Source: Cenococcum geophilum 1.58 (Eukaryota > Ascomycota > Dothideomycetes > Gloniales > Gloniaceae). Taken from it: 64,000 nucleotides of DNA. Numbering within the stretch: the first letter of the stretch is position 1; each line of letters starts with the position of its first letter. Below the pieces are notes generated by a model, which saw only the letters and a program-made list of their open reading frames with translations, searched no databases and was not told the origin of the DNA. The translations under genes and the position numbers were made by a program. Positions 1-11,100 of this stretch are shown in pieces. The stretch lies in contig KV748177.1 of assembly GCA_001692895.1 (NCBI GenBank), positions 2,542,001 to 2,606,000 on the forward strand, written 5' to 3'.

Positions 1-1760
1 GTTAAGCGGTTCTTTCTTGCCCCTATTTAGCTTTATAGTAGTAGGGCTTGTTCCTCTACCGTATCTGCTATGCGTTCCACTATTACCCTTTTTAAGATCT
101 TGCTAATGGTGTTTTCTAAGGCAATAGGGCGGTAGCTTCCTAGGATTAAGTAATCTGCTTTACCTTCTTTTTATAGGATAACCGTCATCATAGATCTTCC
201 GAGTCGCGGGTAGTAGCCTATAGTAAAGCATGCTCTGGCTATATCTATAAGCCAAGGTGCTATAAGTGGCCCACAGGTTTTTAGGGCCTTATTTAGAATC
301 CTATTTAGTCCTAGTGCTATATTATTTAAAAGGCGGCTAATAGTTCTAGCNATTTNCTNTATTNTTATNTCGCTNTNAACCCNNAGGCGAGTCACNNGTN
401 TTTNACCNNTNATATTACTNAGGTNTACTAGAGCCGGTTAGGGGAAGAACCTTTCTATAAGGATCTTTACCTTCTTATCGTTATTGTTTATAGCCTGTAA
501 TTCTCCTACTCTTTATAGGGGTAGTAGGTGTAGGTCTTCTGCTAGACGCCCTACCTTTTTCTTTACCCATTTTGCTATAGCCTAAAGGCCCTTATTATGG
601 GGGAGGCTCGGGTTAAAAGTATGCTCGTTTATAAACCGTCTCCAGTTATTCCTTGCTTCTTTTTTTAGGGTATTCTTTAGCTAGTTTCTTATGTCTTTAT
701 ATTGTCTCTCGTCTTTAGGGTTATAGCTACTTATATATTTCCTTTTTACTCGTTATTAGCTGGTAATTAGAACTGCGTATTATATAGACCATGCGTATCG
801 CGCATAGGGGCCCGGTTTTAAGATCGGGCAGTACTCTTTCAGCCCATTTTTAATCGCTGCCTAGATCCTTTCTAGTCTTCGGTTAATTTCCTTAGGGGTG
901 GCTAATAAGCCTCGCTCGTTTAGTATTGGGTGGATTTCTTCTAGGTTTTAGAGTTGTTGTTTAACTGCATTAAGGAAACTATCTATCTTAAGCTTCCTTA
1001 TTGCATATCTTTTTCTATTTAGTTACGCTTTGGTATCTAGGTCTAGCTATATCTAGATAGGGATATAGTCTAGGGTAAGTGCCCATTCTTCTTCGGGGTT
1101 ATACCTTTTAAGTCTCTGGTATAGGCCTTCGTCTATAAATATAAGGTCAATTATACTTCTAGCGGTGCCTTATTACCATGTAATTGCTCCTAGGGGGGTG
1201 GCTAGCTTAAGGCCCTAAATATCTATAGCTCTTAGTAGGCACTCTAACTGTTAATCTACAGCAATATGGATACCCCCCTACCGCGGGTGGTAGAGGTTTA
1301 TGTCTCCTAGTAGGATAGACTCTATACCTTCGGTTTCCAGTAAGCTTATTACTAATATAATATTCTCTATTTATGGGACCCCTTTAACCCTAGGGTTATA
1401 CACATTAATAATTTATACCAGTCCCCTATATATTTAGATTGTTATAACTATAATATCTAGGTTAACTGCCTGCTATAACTATAAGAATAGGCTAATAGCC
1501 TTGCTAATCATAAAGCACACGTATATAGCTGCTTTTAGTTTATATAGGAGCTAGAATTCTCGGGGGCAGTATATTAATTATATAAAGGTATTATAATACG
1601 GTTCTTATATAGCAAGGATATAATATTTCTCTAGGTCTAGACTGTCTAGTAGGGGCCTTATAAGGCGGTAGTTTATATTGCCGCAGTTATACTATATAAT
1701 AGATAGGTGGCGGACCCCCGGTAAGGGTCCTTTAACTCTTCTTTATTCCTTACTTCTTCT
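1..1760 (-). pseudogene. LINE (Tad-like) ORF2 relic: endonuclease and reverse transcriptase, truncated by the window edge
   Basis: Read on the minus strand, this is the second ORF of a non-LTR retrotransposon. The N-terminal apurinic-type endonuclease lies at about 1,730-1,230 and includes the motif LLGDINLYHP (about 1,270-1,315), matching the GDFNxHHP block of this nuclease family. The reverse transcriptase starts near 480 and runs off the left edge. It shows the conserved LNRILNKALKTCGPL and GYYPRLGRSMMTVIL segments at 171-330, followed at 1-170 by a stop-interrupted match to the SYRPIALxNTxxK block. In-frame TAG and TAA replace Gln codons throughout, so the protein is dead. The family would copy its RNA by target-primed reverse transcription. 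ORF1 lies just upstream on the same strand. I am confident of the class but not of the clade. Confidence 0.85.
340..425. other. Cluster of ambiguous bases inside the LINE
   Basis: About fifteen N calls are scattered singly between positions 351 and 420, inside the reverse transcriptase region. Single scattered Ns look like a polished consensus of collapsed repeat copies or low-quality reads rather than a scaffold gap. Isolated Ns also occur at 9,673, 14,850-14,897 and about 60,298-60,310. Confidence 0.8.
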
Positions 1761-1999
1761 ATTTCCACTTTCTCTAGGATATTTAGAGCTTTTATCTCTT
1801 ATATCTATACCCTAGTTACTACTTATTTTATATAAAGCTTTCTATTCCCGTGTCTTATATTCCTGTTAGCGCTTTTATATCTAAATCTATTATTATTACC
1901 GGTTCTTCCCCTATTCTTACTGGTCGGCTATATACCCTTTATAGGTCGGCTGCGAATGTTATATTTACCGCATTAAGTCTAATTCTTAATTATCCTGGT

Positions 2000-3300
2000 T
2001 TTAAGCCTACTGTTGCTATCCATAGGGGTCTTCCTACGGGGCGTCCTCTCCCTTATGTCCCCTATGACCCTTATGTCCCTAATTAGTCTGGTAATATCAC
2101 ATAGCGTCGCTTCTGGCCCGTTAAGGCTTGGGATGGCTGGCCTAGCCCTCTAGTGTTAAAGGTAGGAAACGCTAGGAAGGCGCCTGCGTCCCCCTAGCTT
2201 ATCGCCTATTATTTCCATTTGTATAACCTAGCGTGTAGTTATTCCCGCAGCTATTAAGCCCTTGCCTTCCGTCTCCTATATTTAATATAGTCTTCTCTCT
2301 CCCACGCCTTATATGTGCTTCGGTGGCAGTTTGCGCATTTTATTTGGTCTTAATTTAAGTAATATCTTATATTATAGGGGCCTGCACAGTAGCCGCAGCA
2401 CACCTATACTGCGCATATAGATTAGGTGTATCCCTATTATATACAGCAATAGCATTATTCTAGGCGTAGTCTATGGTTATAGAGCCTTATGTTATATATA
2501 AGGCCATTTATAATTATTCCTTTTTGGATAAGAAGTTTTTGCATTCCTGGTATATATGTGCTAATAATAAGGGAGCTATATATTCGTCCAGCGTCTCCCT
2601 AGCAAGTCTTTAGCGACCCTTATATCCTCTTATTATTCTCATTATATGCTTAGTTTGCATTTTCCTATTAAAGTTATTAGATTTGGGTGATTTCGAGTCC
2701 TAGTATAAGGCGTTCCATTTATCTTACTATCTCCTATATAATTGCTGTGTTATCTACCTAGTGTCCCTTTTCTACCCTAAGGCTTATAGGAACCGCTAGG
2801 ACTTTAACTGGGTAATCCTTATAAAGTACTTTTATGCCAATATATTCTCCTAGCCTATCCCCTGCCCTTATGGCTCGTTCCTTTACCTATTAGTCCTTTA
2901 GGGTAACTCTAATGTCTCCGCTCTTAAGGTGTTAGACTATAACAGCGTTATAGACCTCTTTACGTATCTCTATAAGGACTTCTATTTCTAATTATCCCCT
3001 AAGCCCCTCTGCTTATTCTATATTTAGTTATATTATAATTATATGCCTAGTTGTTAACTTAAGGGGGGTAGGTTCCCTATGCTGTAAAAGCGCAGCTATA
3101 GCGGCCTAGGTGCGGTTCGCCGGTAAGGGGGAGTTATACTTATTTTTAATTTTACTTAGCCGTTAGAGGATTTAATTAAGGGTTTACTAGAGGGGCGCCT
3201 AAGGTTTACTAGACTGGCGGAGCCATTCTGCTAGCTGTATTAGTTCGTTATAGCTAACGGTTACTCCCCCGCAATTTTAGATACTAAACGCGTCCAATAA
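2000..3300 (-). pseudogene. LINE ORF1 relic with CCHC zinc knuckles
   Basis: On the minus strand, directly upstream of the LINE endonuclease/RT frame, the translation at about 2,300-2,470 shows a row of Cys-rich knuckles. Recognisable pieces are CYCC, VCCGYCAGPYNIRYYL and KCANCHRSTYKAW, which fit the three gag-like CCHC knuckles at the C-terminus of fungal LINE ORF1 proteins (RNA-binding chaperones). His and Cys positions changed to Tyr and stops at Gln positions fit RIP. The N-terminal boundary is not visible. The less AT-rich stretch at about 3,400-3,540 may be the 5' UTR of the element. The order ORF1 then ORF2 on one strand supports one element extending beyond the left edge. Confidence 0.7.
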
Positions 3301-3905
3301 GCTTTATATTTTGTTAGATGCCTTCTTAATAGAGGTATTTCCGCTTTATGGTGTGGTATTCGCCCGTCTTTATTATGGAGGGCCATTGCTAGGCGTAGTT
3401 TTAGCGGTCACGCGCAAGTGCGAGCCACCGTCGTTCGACGTGTGCCTCCCCTGCGATGCATATATCTCAGGGGGATTCTCTAGGTGTTTTTTAGGGTTCT
3501 TTTGGTTGGTTTTGGTCTTTTTAGGCCGGGTGTAGCAAGAGCTCCTTTTTAGATCTAGCATATTAGGACGTATAAAGGACAAAGTAAAGGGGTAAAGGCG
3601 AGGTTTGTCTAGTTATTAACTATAGCAGAAAATATAGATCTAAGAAAAGATTACGCAGGCATATTCGAGATACGTCTAGCCTAGGCTATAGGATTTAGGC
3701 TAAGGCTATTGCTTATACCTTCTATATAGAATATAACATTAATCTCCGCAGCATTAATAGTCTCTAGGTTTATAACAAACAGTTTTACCCCAAAATGTCT
3801 ATATGCTAGATTAAAGTTCATAGACTATTTATAAGAGTTATTCCGGGTAAGTACCTTATAAAAGCTTTATTTAATCCGCTTATACCAATATTAGCATTAT
3901 TTTTT

Positions 3906-4625
3906 AAAACTTTAAAATCAGCTTCCGACGCAGAAGCCCTAATAAGGAGCGTAGCCGAAGAGTTTCCTAGGTTATACTATTCTCAGAATGCTATAGCTAC
4001 CCCTTAAAATAAGCCCCCCCTAGGTTCCACTACTACCGGTTTTAAGTTTAACTTAAATCCTCGCGGAATAGCAGTAAGGAACCTTGGCAAGCTTAGTTTT
4101 AATACCCCGGCGGGTTTTAACTGTGCTTTTATATACAACGTGGCTAATGTTAAGTTTAATATAGACCCTTACGGAATAGCAATAGGGAACCTTAATAAGC
4201 TTAGTTTTGATGCCCCGGCGGATTCTAATAGCGCTTTTATATATAATATGGCTAATATTGAGTTTAATATAGACCCTTACGGAATAATAATAAGGAACCT
4301 TAGCGAGCTTAGTTTTAGTGCCCCCGCGGGTCCTAATAGCGCTTTTATATATAACGTAGCTAATATTAAGTTTAATATAGACCCTTATAGAATGGCAATA
4401 AGGAACTTTAACAAGCTTAGTTTTAGTGCCCTAGCGAGCTCCAATAGCGCTTTTATATATAACGCGGCTAATTTTAAGTTAAGTATAGACTCTTATGAAA
4501 TAGCAATAGGGAACCCTAGCAAGCTTGGTTTTAGTGTCCCTGTAGGTTCTAATAGCGCTTTTATAGGCAATGCTATTAGTTTTAATTTTAACCTAGGCGG
4601 TTACGGTAACCTAAGCATTAATTAA
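3906..4625 (+). pseudogene. Unrecognised repeat-protein relic
   Basis: One forward frame runs from about 3,906 to the stop at 4,623-4,625, broken once by TAA at 4,005-4,007 that probably was CAA. Before the stop it reads roughly as an acidic and helical segment (SASDAEALIRSVAEEF). After it come five full copies and one partial copy of a 36-residue repeat. The repeat has almost no Gln or Trp codons, so RIP could hardly create stops in it. The openness of this frame is therefore weak evidence for function. Upstream, 3,610-3,900 gives a plausible but unrecognised continuation with several TAG stops. I do not recognise the family and assign no function. Confidence 0.45.
4032..4622 (+). repeat. 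108-bp tandem repeats encoding a 36-aa repeat
   Basis: Full units start at 4,032, 4,140, 4,248, 4,356 and 4,464, each exactly 108 bp, and a partial sixth unit runs from 4,572. Each encodes a variant of (M/V)AN-(I/V)-KFNIDPYG-IAI-RNL-KLSF followed by APAGSNSAFIYN. Units differ mostly by transitions. The period is a multiple of three and the frame is kept across all units. Confidence 0.9.
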
Positions 4626-4639
4626 GGGAGCTGCTTCTT

Positions 4640-7600
4640 AAGCAGTAGGGAGAAGTAGTAATAATTTTTCTAATAGGCTGCTGGATATAGTGTTTTAGCT
4701 TAATATATAAACTACATTAATATAGTAGGCGGTGTTTTAAGCATGGAGTTTCGTTTAGTGGCACTTTAATTTTTCTAAGCAATTAAACAAGTTGGGATTT
4801 ATAGCGAATTTAAGAGCGCTTCTAAATATAGTAAATAACTATAGCCCTTCCTGCCCTACTAATAGGGTTTAGAGTTAACCTCCTAACCCACCCATTATAA
4901 AGAATAGTATTTTCCCCGTAAGCCTTAATCCTTGCTATATTATTTATTGTCTTACCCTAAAGACTTATATTATAAAGTATATGCCATTTCTAAGTTAAGT
5001 CTCCCCTAAGATAACGACAAATAATTCTAATAACCTCCGTCTTGCTAGCAAGTTCCTCCCAGTCCTTTAACCGCCTAACTATTAAACTAGAATCCTTAGG
5101 GAACTCTCTATTATTATAATGGGAGCTTACGAATTTGCTATTACGAGGTAGGCTTAGGGTGCTTAGGATACTTTAAATATACTAGTAGGTGTTAGCTTAT
5201 ATTGTGACTAATATTTATAAAGGAAGCCAAACTAGGTTCTGCTTAACCTACTACCTTAATATTTCCGGCCTTAAGCCTATAACATTTTTTAATACTAACT
5301 AGCCGTTATCTTTAAGAGTTCGGCGGATAAGAGCTTGTATAGAAGGCTGAGAAAGATCTAAGGTATTAGGTTTTTCTATATCTTTTTTAAGAATTTTAAC
5401 TTAATAAAAACTTATCTCTAAATAATGCAAAAAATGTTAGCGCAGGGCAGTGTGGGATATTATTCTGCCACTAATACTAAGAAGTGCTTTGGACGACGTT
5501 GGTGCCTAATATCTTAGTATATAACCGTTAGTGCTTCTAAAAGAGACGAACCATTATTACCGTTATTAAGCTTAAGTGAATTTATTCCTGCTAAAGTTAT
5601 TATTAGCTTGCACTTTTAGCTCTAATAAATTATATACTAGCTTAGTAATAGTCGCCGTAGGGAGCCTAAGCAACGCTTTTAGCATTTTTACCTGCCTACT
5701 AGCCAGGTCGTTTTATCGCACGCTTAGTTAAAAATGGATTAGATATTCTATTAGCATTAGCTAGAGGATAATAGGAGAATTCCTAAAGTTAATAAGAGAG
5801 GAGTCTGGTGTTTAAAACAATAAAAGGGTGCTTACTCTTAGGTAGGGAATTCGGGTGTAAGTTTGCCTTATAATATATAAATTAGCCTATATAGGGCGCA
5901 TTACGCCCCACTTCTATCCTTTCTAGCGCGATACTATAATTCACTTTCTTAGCCTTCGTCTGTGCTAGAGCTTGCCACCTAGCTCTAGCGGTCTGTTAAG
6001 ACTTTATATAGGTTTTATTTAGTTAAAGTAGTATACCTAAAGGGAGGATTAGTATAGATAATAAGTGTTATAGCTAGGCCTAGGTTAAGAAGACTAACTA
6101 ATTAAGACTAATAGTTTACTAGGGCTTTTATATATTACCAAATAATCAAAATATATCCTATATATGGGTGAAAGCCGTTACCCGCTTGCTCTAATAAATC
6201 GTAAATTGTAACACTACCTTTTATATAGAAAATATGGAGATTTAGATGCTAATAGCTAATATATAGAGTTAGAGACAAAGCAGAGGTAGTTCCTTATTTA
6301 ATCCCAATTATTAAGCCCTATAATAAAATAAGACTAAAATTTAAAAGTCTAAAGCATAGGCTTTAGGACTAAAGGCGTAACGCTTAAAAGCCTAGTTTAG
6401 CTGCTAAGTCTTATAAGGCATAACGACTATAATTAATAGGTCTGCGCGCATGGGCACTAGAACTAAAAATAAGACGCTATAAAGTACGGGCGCCTAGATA
6501 AAAAGTAACCCTATAAAGCACGGGCGCCTAAATAGAAAGTAATCCTAAAGCACGGGCTTTGGTACTAAAAGTAATCTAAAGCTTAAGCTTTACTATAAGA
6601 ATTCTAGAGTATAAGCATCCGGGCTAAAAACAAGACGCCTAAAAATGCGATACTCTCTAGCTAGGCCATTAAGGTTTGTCGCGGGGGACCGACTAAATAC
6701 TATCCAAAGCCAACTATATTTACTTTAAGCGCTAAGTAATAGAGTAAAATAAAGCAAAACTATATTCTAAAAGTATGCTGGCCGCGTGCGTATATATATA
6801 TATCGCGGCCCTTATTCGTTTATATAGATACTCTTTACCGCTATTATAATAAAATTAACAACTCTCCTTTAGTATATCTTAACTGCTTATATATTTATCT
6901 GCCTAAGTTTCTACTTCTATCTTTATTTTTATAATAGAAAACAGAAAGTAATATAACAAGCTTTAGTGCTAGCTATTCTCCTCTTATTACCCCAATTTAT
7001 TTCTGCTATTATTTTAGTTATTATTAATATATTTTGGGATCACATACGCTATATATTAAACTATAGTTAATTTTTAGGCTAGAAATAGAACTAATATCCT
7101 ATTATAGCTGACGTAAGATTACCGCTTATTATTTTATACGGGTTTGTAACTATTCCTCTAATCGCTAAAGTAATTTATAAAGTAAATTTAAAGAGGGGTA
7201 AAGCTAATAAATATAGTATACGTCGCTAAACAAAGTTCTTTTTAAAGCTAATATTGGCAAGCCAATTTTTACAGGAATTAGGGCAGTAGTGTTCTTATTA
7301 AGAATAGCACTCTTTAGACTATAGGTTCTTTCTATATACTCTCCTAACCTTTCCCTTTAACCTACATCTATAGTTTAGTTGCTAAAGTAGGCCATATACC
7401 CCTCTTAAAGAGTTCCCACTTTTAGTTTATATTAGAGGTTGGCCTCGTCAGCCTTAAAGAGATCTTTATTACCTATATATATTTAATTCTCCTTAGAAGC
7501 CGCATTAGAAGTAAGAGCGGTTTTATATACGGTTATAGCTCCTACCGCTAATAATTACTCCGTTCGTTTATTATAGAGAGTAACAACCTTATCTAAAGGC

Positions 7601-8082
7601 ACACTATAATAGTCCTTATAAACACCATTATAATACTCCCTATCCTAGCGTATGTGGCGCTAGCAGCTACTTATAAGGACTATAACATCCCTTTTATAAC
7701 GGTAAACTTCTCCTTATAAAGTATATCTAATTTATTACTAACTAGCTAAAGTTTTAAATTGCCTATATTGGCTAGAGAAGACCCTAGTAAATTATAGCAT
7801 AAGCACCTTCTACTACCCTAGCTAGTCTATTGCCCTCTCGTCCCTTCTACTATAAAAAGTTAAATAATAGCCAAACTACTCTTATAAGCCCTTTGTAGCT
7901 TTCTCACTCTTTCTTAAAAGATAGTATATACTAAGGATTTTATTACGCGTAAGACAGGACGGAGGCAATTTTAATATAAGGAGATTAGTATACACTTGGC
8001 TTAACGCCGCTTAATTAAGACTTTTAGTGTCTTTGGTTATTAATATCTTACTAGATCTATATATACCATTTTTAACGGCTTT
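4640..8082. other. RIP-altered desert without recognised genes
   Basis: This AT- and TpA-rich stretch has no ORF above background. On the minus strand, about 5,620-4,740 gives a fairly long frame interrupted mainly by Gln-type stops (fragments such as LTVIYQDIRHQRRPKHFL after reading the stops as Gln). It may be a RIP-killed gene, but I cannot assign it to a family. Short tandem units lie at 6,479-6,577. The right end is the host DNA into which the copia element inserted, and it continues at 15,206. Confidence 0.4.
6479..6577. repeat. Three degenerate units of about 33 bp
   Basis: Three adjacent units each contain AAAG(T/C)ACGGGC followed by a TAxxxxAAAGTAA-like tail, starting near 6,479, 6,512 and 6,545. 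The third is more divergent. No coding role is visible. Confidence 0.55.
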
Positions 8083-8087
8083 CTTGC
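8083..8087. repeat. Target-site duplication CTTGC, left copy
   Basis: Five bases directly outside the 5' LTR. The identical CTTGC follows the 3' LTR at 15,201-15,205, as expected for a copia integration that has not recombined. Confidence 0.92.
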
Positions 8088-8303
8088 TGTTGGGAATAAA
8101 GGCAAATAGTCACCATATAAGGCATATTGCCGTCACGTGTGGCAAGTTGCCGTTACGTACGGCAAGTTGCCATTACGTGCCGCCGCGGCACTAGCGTGGT
8201 GAGGAACCTTAGGTTCCTTACCCCTTTCTTTAAGAAGAACACAGAACAATTATTATACTATCTACGAACCGTAGCTACGTGATATCCCCTTATGAGTCTA
8301 ATA
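8088..8303 (+). repeat. Copia 5' LTR (216 bp)
   Basis: Begins TGTTGGGAATAAAGG and ends GAGTCTAATA; the partner LTR ends CCAACA, so the ancestral termini were TGTTGG/CCAACA. It contains three head-to-tail 20-bp units at 8,121-8,180 with the core GGCAAGTTGCC followed by a CACGTG-like palindrome, and a short inverted repeat AACCTTAGGTT near 8,200. It should hold the element promoter and polyadenylation signals. Confidence 0.93.
8121..8180 (+). repeat. Three 20-bp E-box-like subrepeats in the copia LTR
   Basis: Units at 8,121-8,140, 8,141-8,160 and 8,161-8,180 read GGCAAGTTGCC plus (G/A)T(C/T)ACGTGT-like sequence. The same three units lie in the 3' LTR at 15,018-15,077. CACGTG is a bHLH/bZIP-type core, so these may be promoter elements. 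That role is inferred. Confidence 0.7.
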
Positions 8304-8708
8304 CTAATTAGTGGTTAACTTTACTGTTATACTATAGAACAGCTAGGTTTTTACTAAGAAGAGACGAGCTACTATACTAGTGCTACTTGTGCTAGAGGAA
8401 GCTGTCTTTTTAAGGTTAGAACTGGTCCTAAACCTTAAATAGAACTCTTTCACAAATCTAAGGATTTAAAGGCCAGAACTGGTTCTAAGCCTTTCTAAGA
8501 TTATAGATTCTTGCGTCTATTATATAGAACAATACGCTTTATAAGTCTTCGTGATTTAAGGCTAGAACTGGTCTTAAGCCCTATAACCGCAAATATATGT
8601 CATGAACGCGTACTAAACGACAAACGCGTACTAAATGATAAATACACATTACGAACGCGTACCAAATGATAATCCCTATACTAATAACACTTCCCTCCCT
8701 CCGAAAAT

Positions 8709-11100
8709 ATGGCTACGCCTACCTTAAATAACTGGAAAGACTCCTTACTACTAGGGGTAGCTGAGCACGCGAAACTCATCGATAAAGATTGAGACGAATT
8801 CGCCTTTAATATAATAACTTATACTATAAAACAAGTTAACGGCTTTCTCCTATACTATATTATATTCTACCAAAATAGATGCTACGCCGACTTATAACTA
8901 TGGGAGTATTTTAGGGAGGATTTTATAGGATAGACTGCTGATACCTAGGCACTTAGTAACGTTAATATTATTTAAAACTTTTAAGACTTCCTCCGTAGGA
9001 ATGGGGTATATATTACTAAGAACAGTAACCCAATTACTAGTAATATTTAGGCCGTTATTAATAATAATAATTCTTTAATTAACGTCTGATACGGATGCTA
9101 TCTAGCCCCACGCAGACTACTCCGTACATAAGGGAAAAGTAATATTGACGGGAAAAAACCCTTGCTGCTGGGGGGGAGGAAAACCCTATAAGCCACCTTA
9201 GTAGGATAAAAAACCCCAATTTGCCATATCCGTCCGTAGCGGCGGCCCTATAGGTCTACGGCTACGTCCTGTCCTCCTTAGATGTTTAAACTCCTTAGGA
9301 ACCACTGCTTCCTTCTCTAGCTTACCCTAGCTAGGGTTTACTACGTCCCAGCTAGGCCTTGCCAATTAATTACCGTACTGCTGTTTCCCATATCTTAGCT
9401 ATCCCCTATATACTATTTCTTGTCTGACCATTGCTATATACGCTATGCCTTCCCCCCCCTAGGGCCTATCGAAGGCGTAAGGGGGATTTATCCGTTCTAA
9501 CTACCGTAATACTGATAAACGAGCGGGATATTGTGTTGTATTTAGGTATCTTTTATACCTAGGCCCCAGCTAGGCCCTTTCTAAGGGTCACCACTCCGTT
9601 AAAAGAAGATAGGGAAAACCGTAGGTCGCAATCCAGGCTGCTAGGTAGTATTTGGTAGAAAAAACGGCGAGTNACCGCATGCTCCGCGGGCGATCGCCCT
9701 AGGGGTTAGGAGGGGCCGTATATTTGCTTATTCGTCTGCTTGCTTATTCACAATCACTCGTTTGTCGATATAAGAGGTCGTCAATACTTTCTATTGGGGG
9801 TTAGGGGATGCTATCAAATACCGTATATCCACGTTGGATTGTATAGGTGCCTTAATAGGAGAATAGCGTAGCTAAATTATAGAGGGCCACAGTAGTGGTT
9901 TTTAAGATCTCACCATCTGAAAAATTTTTACTACTGCCTATAACGCTTACAACCACGACCACCAGGTCCTATCGCACGCTGTATAACGTCTCTGCGTTGG
10001 CTCTAAGTCTAAACTTTAAAGACCTAGGTTCGTAGCCGTCACCACATACAGGTGCAGAGTCCGTTTTCAACGGCTTAGGCCGTTATTACTAGTGTAGAAG
10101 AACTAATATGGACGGAAGCTAAGATTATACATTAACTACGGAAACCTAAAAACAACCCATATTCTTTGGAAGGCAACTTTAATTTATATTAAAACCCCTA
10201 GAACGCTAACCCCCTACCTAGAGCTACTCTCCTACCTAGAGGTGCTCTCCTACTTAAAGTTACTCCGCCTCTACCTCCTCTACTTCAGCTAATTAGTAAG
10301 CCTTTACTATGGGAAGTTACGAATCTAATAAAGGTATATTCGGATAAAGAGAAGAAGTTTGGAGGAGAACTGTATAACATACTCAGAGTAAAACTACAGG
10401 TCTTTTATAACTGTTGCAATAAGGTCGGAATTTAACGCCATTAGTACTATTACGCTTTCTCTATTATGTTAAAGGGACGGGCGGCAACATTCTATTATAA
10501 CTATATTGCGGGTAAAAACTATAACTTTAATGCAATGCTTCAGCTTACTAGAGCCCACTTTAAGACTAATAAGAATTGCCAACTTTATATGTTTAAATGG
10601 CGGGAGACTACGTTTTAGAGAGTTATTGCTTCTAACTTAATAAAGACTTATTTAGAGTGCCTTTAACTACTCTTTAATAAACTTTAGAAAATCTAATATG
10701 GCCTTACCAAAACTTACTAAAATAAGAACAGCCTAAGGGACTAGGTTATCTTAGTATGCTATAGCGTTCCTAAGTGCAACTTGGCGCTATATAAACCTAT
10801 AGATACGTTTAAAGGAGTATATGCTAAGCTACGCTCCGCCGTAGGTACTGTAATGCGAATATAAGAATCTTAATAGTTCTATACTAAAAACCCTACCTAA
10901 CTAAGTATTCCTGACTAATACGATTATAACTGGACTAATTAAATATATAGTAGCCGCGGTAGGGAATACGGAAGAGGGTATAATTAACGTTAACTATAAG
11001 GTAATTATGGAGGTCCTTATGGAGGTTTATTTTGAAGTAATTGCTAAAAGAAGTGCTACGTTTATAAGAAGCCAAATTACTAGTTAACTAGATACTCCCT
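8709..11100 (+). pseudogene. Copia gag relic with zinc knuckle
   Basis: A start codon at about 8,709 opens a frame (ATPTLNNWKDSLLLGVAEH) with Gln- and Trp-type stops. From about 10,310 the translation matches the fungal copia Gag core, with SDKEKKFGGELY, FSIMLKGRAATFYYN and LECLQLLFNKLQKIQYGL once TAG/TAA are read as Gln. The zinc knuckle lies at about 11,040-11,110, beginning CYVYKKPNY, where the ancestral C-x2-C-x4-C-x4-H has lost Cys to Tyr. The product would be the nucleocapsid protein. The intervening 9,120-10,250 has higher GC, one N and no matching domain; it could be a linker, a poorly conserved gag N-terminus or an old insertion. Confidence 0.75.

Noticed and set aside
1850-2086. 78-codon plus-strand ORF (MSYIPVSAF)
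   Set aside because: It lies antisense to the LINE ORF1/ORF2 junction and has no support of its own.
3373-3582. Overlapping ORFs on both strands at 3.3-3.6 kb
   Set aside because: Composition is odd, but no family is seen. The position fits the 5' untranslated part of the LINE.
6479-6577. CRISPR-like array from three short units
   Set aside because: There are only three degenerate units without unique spacers, and the genome is eukaryotic by all other signs.
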